Below, one piece after another: positions 5,778-7,182 of a stretch of 7,182 nt of DNA. The position numbers were made by a program, and so were the translations under genes. This DNA comes from an uncultured Bacteroidota bacterium (GTDB lineage: Bacteria > Bacteroidota > Bacteroidia > Bacteroidales > SZUA-534): contig CALCFP010000342.1 of NCBI GenBank assembly GCA_937900725.1, positions 1-7,182 on the forward strand, written 5' to 3'. Below the pieces are notes generated by a model. It was not told the origin of the DNA, searched no databases, and worked only from the letters and a program-made list of their open reading frames with translations. The stretch's first letter is position 1; every line of letters starts with the position of its first letter.

Positions 5778-6740
5778 GTGGGCGGACTGTACACTGACAA
5801 GAAAAAAGGTCCTTCGGTAATAATGCTGTCACCTCAGTTAAATCTCCGCCAAATATTTGAGTTTGAGAATAATACAAACTTTAATATTTCGGAACTTGAT
5901 TTTCCTGATAGTACGGGCTTCTTTTTTGAGGCTGTTAACAGAAAGGGGAAATCGAACAACGTTCATTTGTCTATTTACAATGATTCTGAATATCCGTCAG
6001 TTTCGGCAAAAAATGTTGTGTCGCCTTTTATTTCCAGACAGATGTATGACCCTTCGAAAATATGGGTTCAAAAGTTGAACATTATGAATGAAGTGCTTAT
6101 TGGCGAGGTCACTGTTGTTGCGAAGGCAAATATCAATAAACCATTGAATCTTTTTCATGTTGAACCGTCGAAATCTGTTACGAAGTCTGAGTTTGAACGG
6201 TTTGGCGACATGGTTTCCGTGATGCGATATCTAAATGCACCGATTTTTCAGGATGAATATGGTGAATATAAATTCAATGGCAAATTGTATTTGAATGATG
6301 CAGATATTTCAGATGGGTCTTTTAGTTGGATTCCTCCTCGAGTTCTCAAAAAGGCAGAATATATGTCGGAACATGATCCGTCTGCGACGTCAATGTTCGG
6401 GACCGGCAGTCAGCCAGTCCTTTTGTTGTATACTATTGACGAAACTGACGCATCGTATTCCGATGGACCTGCAGAATTCGCAAAGGCATTTGCCATGCCT
6501 AAAGGTTGGAAAAAGCCAGTTGAATTCTATTCACCAAAATATACAACAACGGAGCGTCAGGATGGTGACAAGGACGATATCCGTTCAACGGTTTATTGGA
6601 ATCCGGCGTTGAAGGTGGGTGCTGACGGAAACGCTACAATCCAGTTCTATATGCCTGACAACAACATCGTGCCAGTGATTGACGTTCAAGGCGTTTCCGA
6701 TGCAGGTGTCCCTGTGGCAAAAATGATTTCGAAAGAGTGA
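5778..6740 (+). CDS. C-terminal fragment of the frameshifted exported protein
   Basis: The downstream frame is open from 5718 to the TGA at 6740. The first possible start is a GTG at 5778 (320 residues), which has no ribosome-binding site and sits inside a conserved beta strand (RGKVGGLYTDKKKGPSVIML), so independent translation is unlikely. Seen, in GTG numbering: a carboxypeptidase-regulatory-like beta domain (about 1-70); a plug-like segment around VTVVAKANINKP (111-122) and DMVSVMRYLNAPIF (144-157); then the conserved family C-terminus with FYSPKY (250-255), RSTVYWNP (269-276), FYMPDN (290-295) and DVQGVSDAG (302-310). There is no signal peptide, again showing that it is the tail of the upstream frame. 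The gene ends 74 bp before a terminator hairpin. Function is unknown; the domain order suggests an outer-membrane-associated or periplasmic structural or binding role. Confidence 0.62.
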   Translation: MGGLYTDKKKGPSVIMLSPQLNLRQIFEFENNTNFNISELDFPDSTGFFFEAVNRKGKSNNVHLSIYNDSEYPSVSAKNVVSPFISRQMYDPSKIWVQKLNIMNEVLIGEVTVVAKANINKPLNLFHVEPSKSVTKSEFERFGDMVSVMRYLNAPIFQDEYGEYKFNGKLYLNDADISDGSFSWIPPRVLKKAEYMSEHDPSATSMFGTGSQPVLLLYTIDETDASYSDGPAEFAKAFAMPKGWKKPVEFYSPKYTTTERQDGDKDDIRSTVYWNPALKVGADGNATIQFYMPDNNIVPVIDVQGVSDAGVPVAKMISKE

Positions 6741-6814
6741 TTATGTTGAAGCCTGTTGTATAAGTTAATGTTGTAGGCGTCTGTGATTTTGATTGACTCT
6801 ACGAATGAAAATAA

Positions 6815-6849
6815 AAAAGGCTATCTGTCGAAAAAACGGATAGCCTTTT
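6815..6849. terminator. Bidirectional intrinsic terminator between convergent genes
   Basis: A 13-bp stem pairs AAAAGGCTATCTG (6815-6827) with CGGATAGCCTTTT (6837-6849), with one U-G wobble on the plus strand and a 9-base loop. The right arm ends in a T run for plus-strand transcripts. The A run at 6813-6818 gives a U tract for minus-strand transcripts. It lies 74 bp after the exported-protein stop and 19 bp beyond the carboxylesterase stop, so it can end both convergent transcripts. Confidence 0.85.
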
Positions 6850-6868
6850 GTCTATAGATTGAAATTGT

Positions 6869-7182
6869 TTATTTCTTCAAAGGGTCGCCAAGTGAAGAAT
6901 CTTCGACATCGGCATCGTTCAACTTGAACACCATAAATTGCTTGTCTTCATTTGTATATGGTTTCCAGTCGCCACCGTTTGCGCCGTTAGGGTCGCTGTA
7001 TTTTGCGAAGTTCGACCAGGCTGTCAGCATCTTTTCCGACAAGTCCCAGTCGCCTTGTGTCCAAGGACGCCAGCAGTGCTTGAGCGATTTGAACACGAAC
7101 CACAGGTCTGACGAGTGGAATGCGCCTTTCAGGTAATCTTGCGGATGGCTTCCGTCGTCAGGCAGAGGGCGGGCAAATTGGT
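6869..7182 (-). CDS. Type B carboxylesterase, C-terminal end only (5' end off window)
   Basis: The last 103 residues plus two bases of an alpha/beta-hydrolase of the carboxylesterase type B family, which hydrolyses carboxylic esters; members in this phylum are commonly exported. Seen: the frame is open from the right edge to a TAA at 6869. It contains YLKGAFHSSDLWFVF, matching the family's GAxHxxEL...F segment, whose histidine is the catalytic triad base. It then has WRPWTQGDWDLSEKMLTAW and NFAKYSDPNGANGGDWKPYT, the standard C-terminal helix and W-[NST]-F-A-xxxDPN-[GPA] pattern of these esterases. The protein ends SSLGDPLKK. The catalytic serine and acid, and any signal peptide, lie outside the window. 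It converges on the exported-protein gene across the shared terminator. Substrate unknown. Confidence 0.88.
   Translation of the reverse strand, partial: QFARPLPDDGSHPQDYLKGAFHSSDLWFVFKSLKHCWRPWTQGDWDLSEKMLTAWSNFAKYSDPNGANGGDWKPYTNEDKQFMVFKLNDADVEDSSLGDPLKK

Larger units (their letters stand above)
4375..6740 (+). pseudogene. Exported macroglobulin-like/plug-like Bacteroidetes protein, frameshifted (whole locus)
   Basis: This locus reads as one gene broken by a -1 frameshift. The upstream frame carries a signal peptide and the N-terminal two thirds of a family of large exported Bacteroidetes proteins (about 750-900 residues). The downstream frame carries the rest. The locus is 2366 bp, exactly one base short of 789 codons, so restoring one base gives a 788-residue protein. 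The junction lies between 5718, the first base after an upstream-side stop in the downstream frame, and 5769, the end of the TAA in the upstream frame. Across it the two frames join smoothly: QAWRRYNVSEIL in the first frame, then DIVFEHEHWQSIRGKVGGLY in the second. The second segment resembles the start of a carboxypeptidase-regulatory-like beta domain. No stretch appears missing, so the break looks recent, or is a sequencing or assembly error. Programmed frameshifting is possible but unsupported. The physiological role of the family is not known to me. Confidence 0.72.

Overview
The window is chromosomal DNA from a Bacteroidetes bacterium, most likely the order Bacteroidales. This rests on the protein families, the lack of Shine-Dalgarno sequences at nearly every start, and the type of large secreted protein on the plus strand, which is characteristic of the phylum. 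The genus cannot be fixed from this sequence alone. No rRNA, tRNA, CRISPR array, insertion sequence or prophage gene was seen.

Left part (1-4227, minus strand, transcribed right to left). Five tightly packed genes form one probable operon. They are an RsbW-type serine kinase/anti-sigma-like ATPase (3820-4227), a membrane-bound SpoIIE/RsbU-type PP2C phosphatase with an extracellular dCache-like sensor and a HAMP domain (1910-3823), a STAS anti-anti-sigma-like protein (1595-1897), a diacylglycerol-kinase-family lipid kinase (647-1555), and the N-terminal 204 residues of a small RelA/SpoT alarmone synthetase that runs off the left edge. Gaps are -4, 12, 39 and 33 bp. The first three genes are a complete partner-switching phosphorelay: the kinase phosphorylates the STAS protein and the sensor phosphatase removes the phosphate. 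No sigma factor is present in the window, so the output is unknown. The last two genes suggest that lipid phosphorylation and (p)ppGpp production may belong to the same response, but that is inferred from gene order only.

Middle (4228-4374). A 147-bp AT-rich divergent intergenic region holds weak candidate promoters for both directions and an imperfect palindrome.

Right part (4375-6740, plus strand). A large exported protein with macroglobulin-like and carboxypeptidase-like/plug-like segments is split by a -1 frameshift between 5718 and 5769. Joined, it would be about 788 residues. It is followed by a strong bidirectional terminator hairpin (6815-6849). This is shared with a convergent minus-strand gene encoding the C-terminal end of a type B carboxylesterase (6869-7182), which runs off the right edge.
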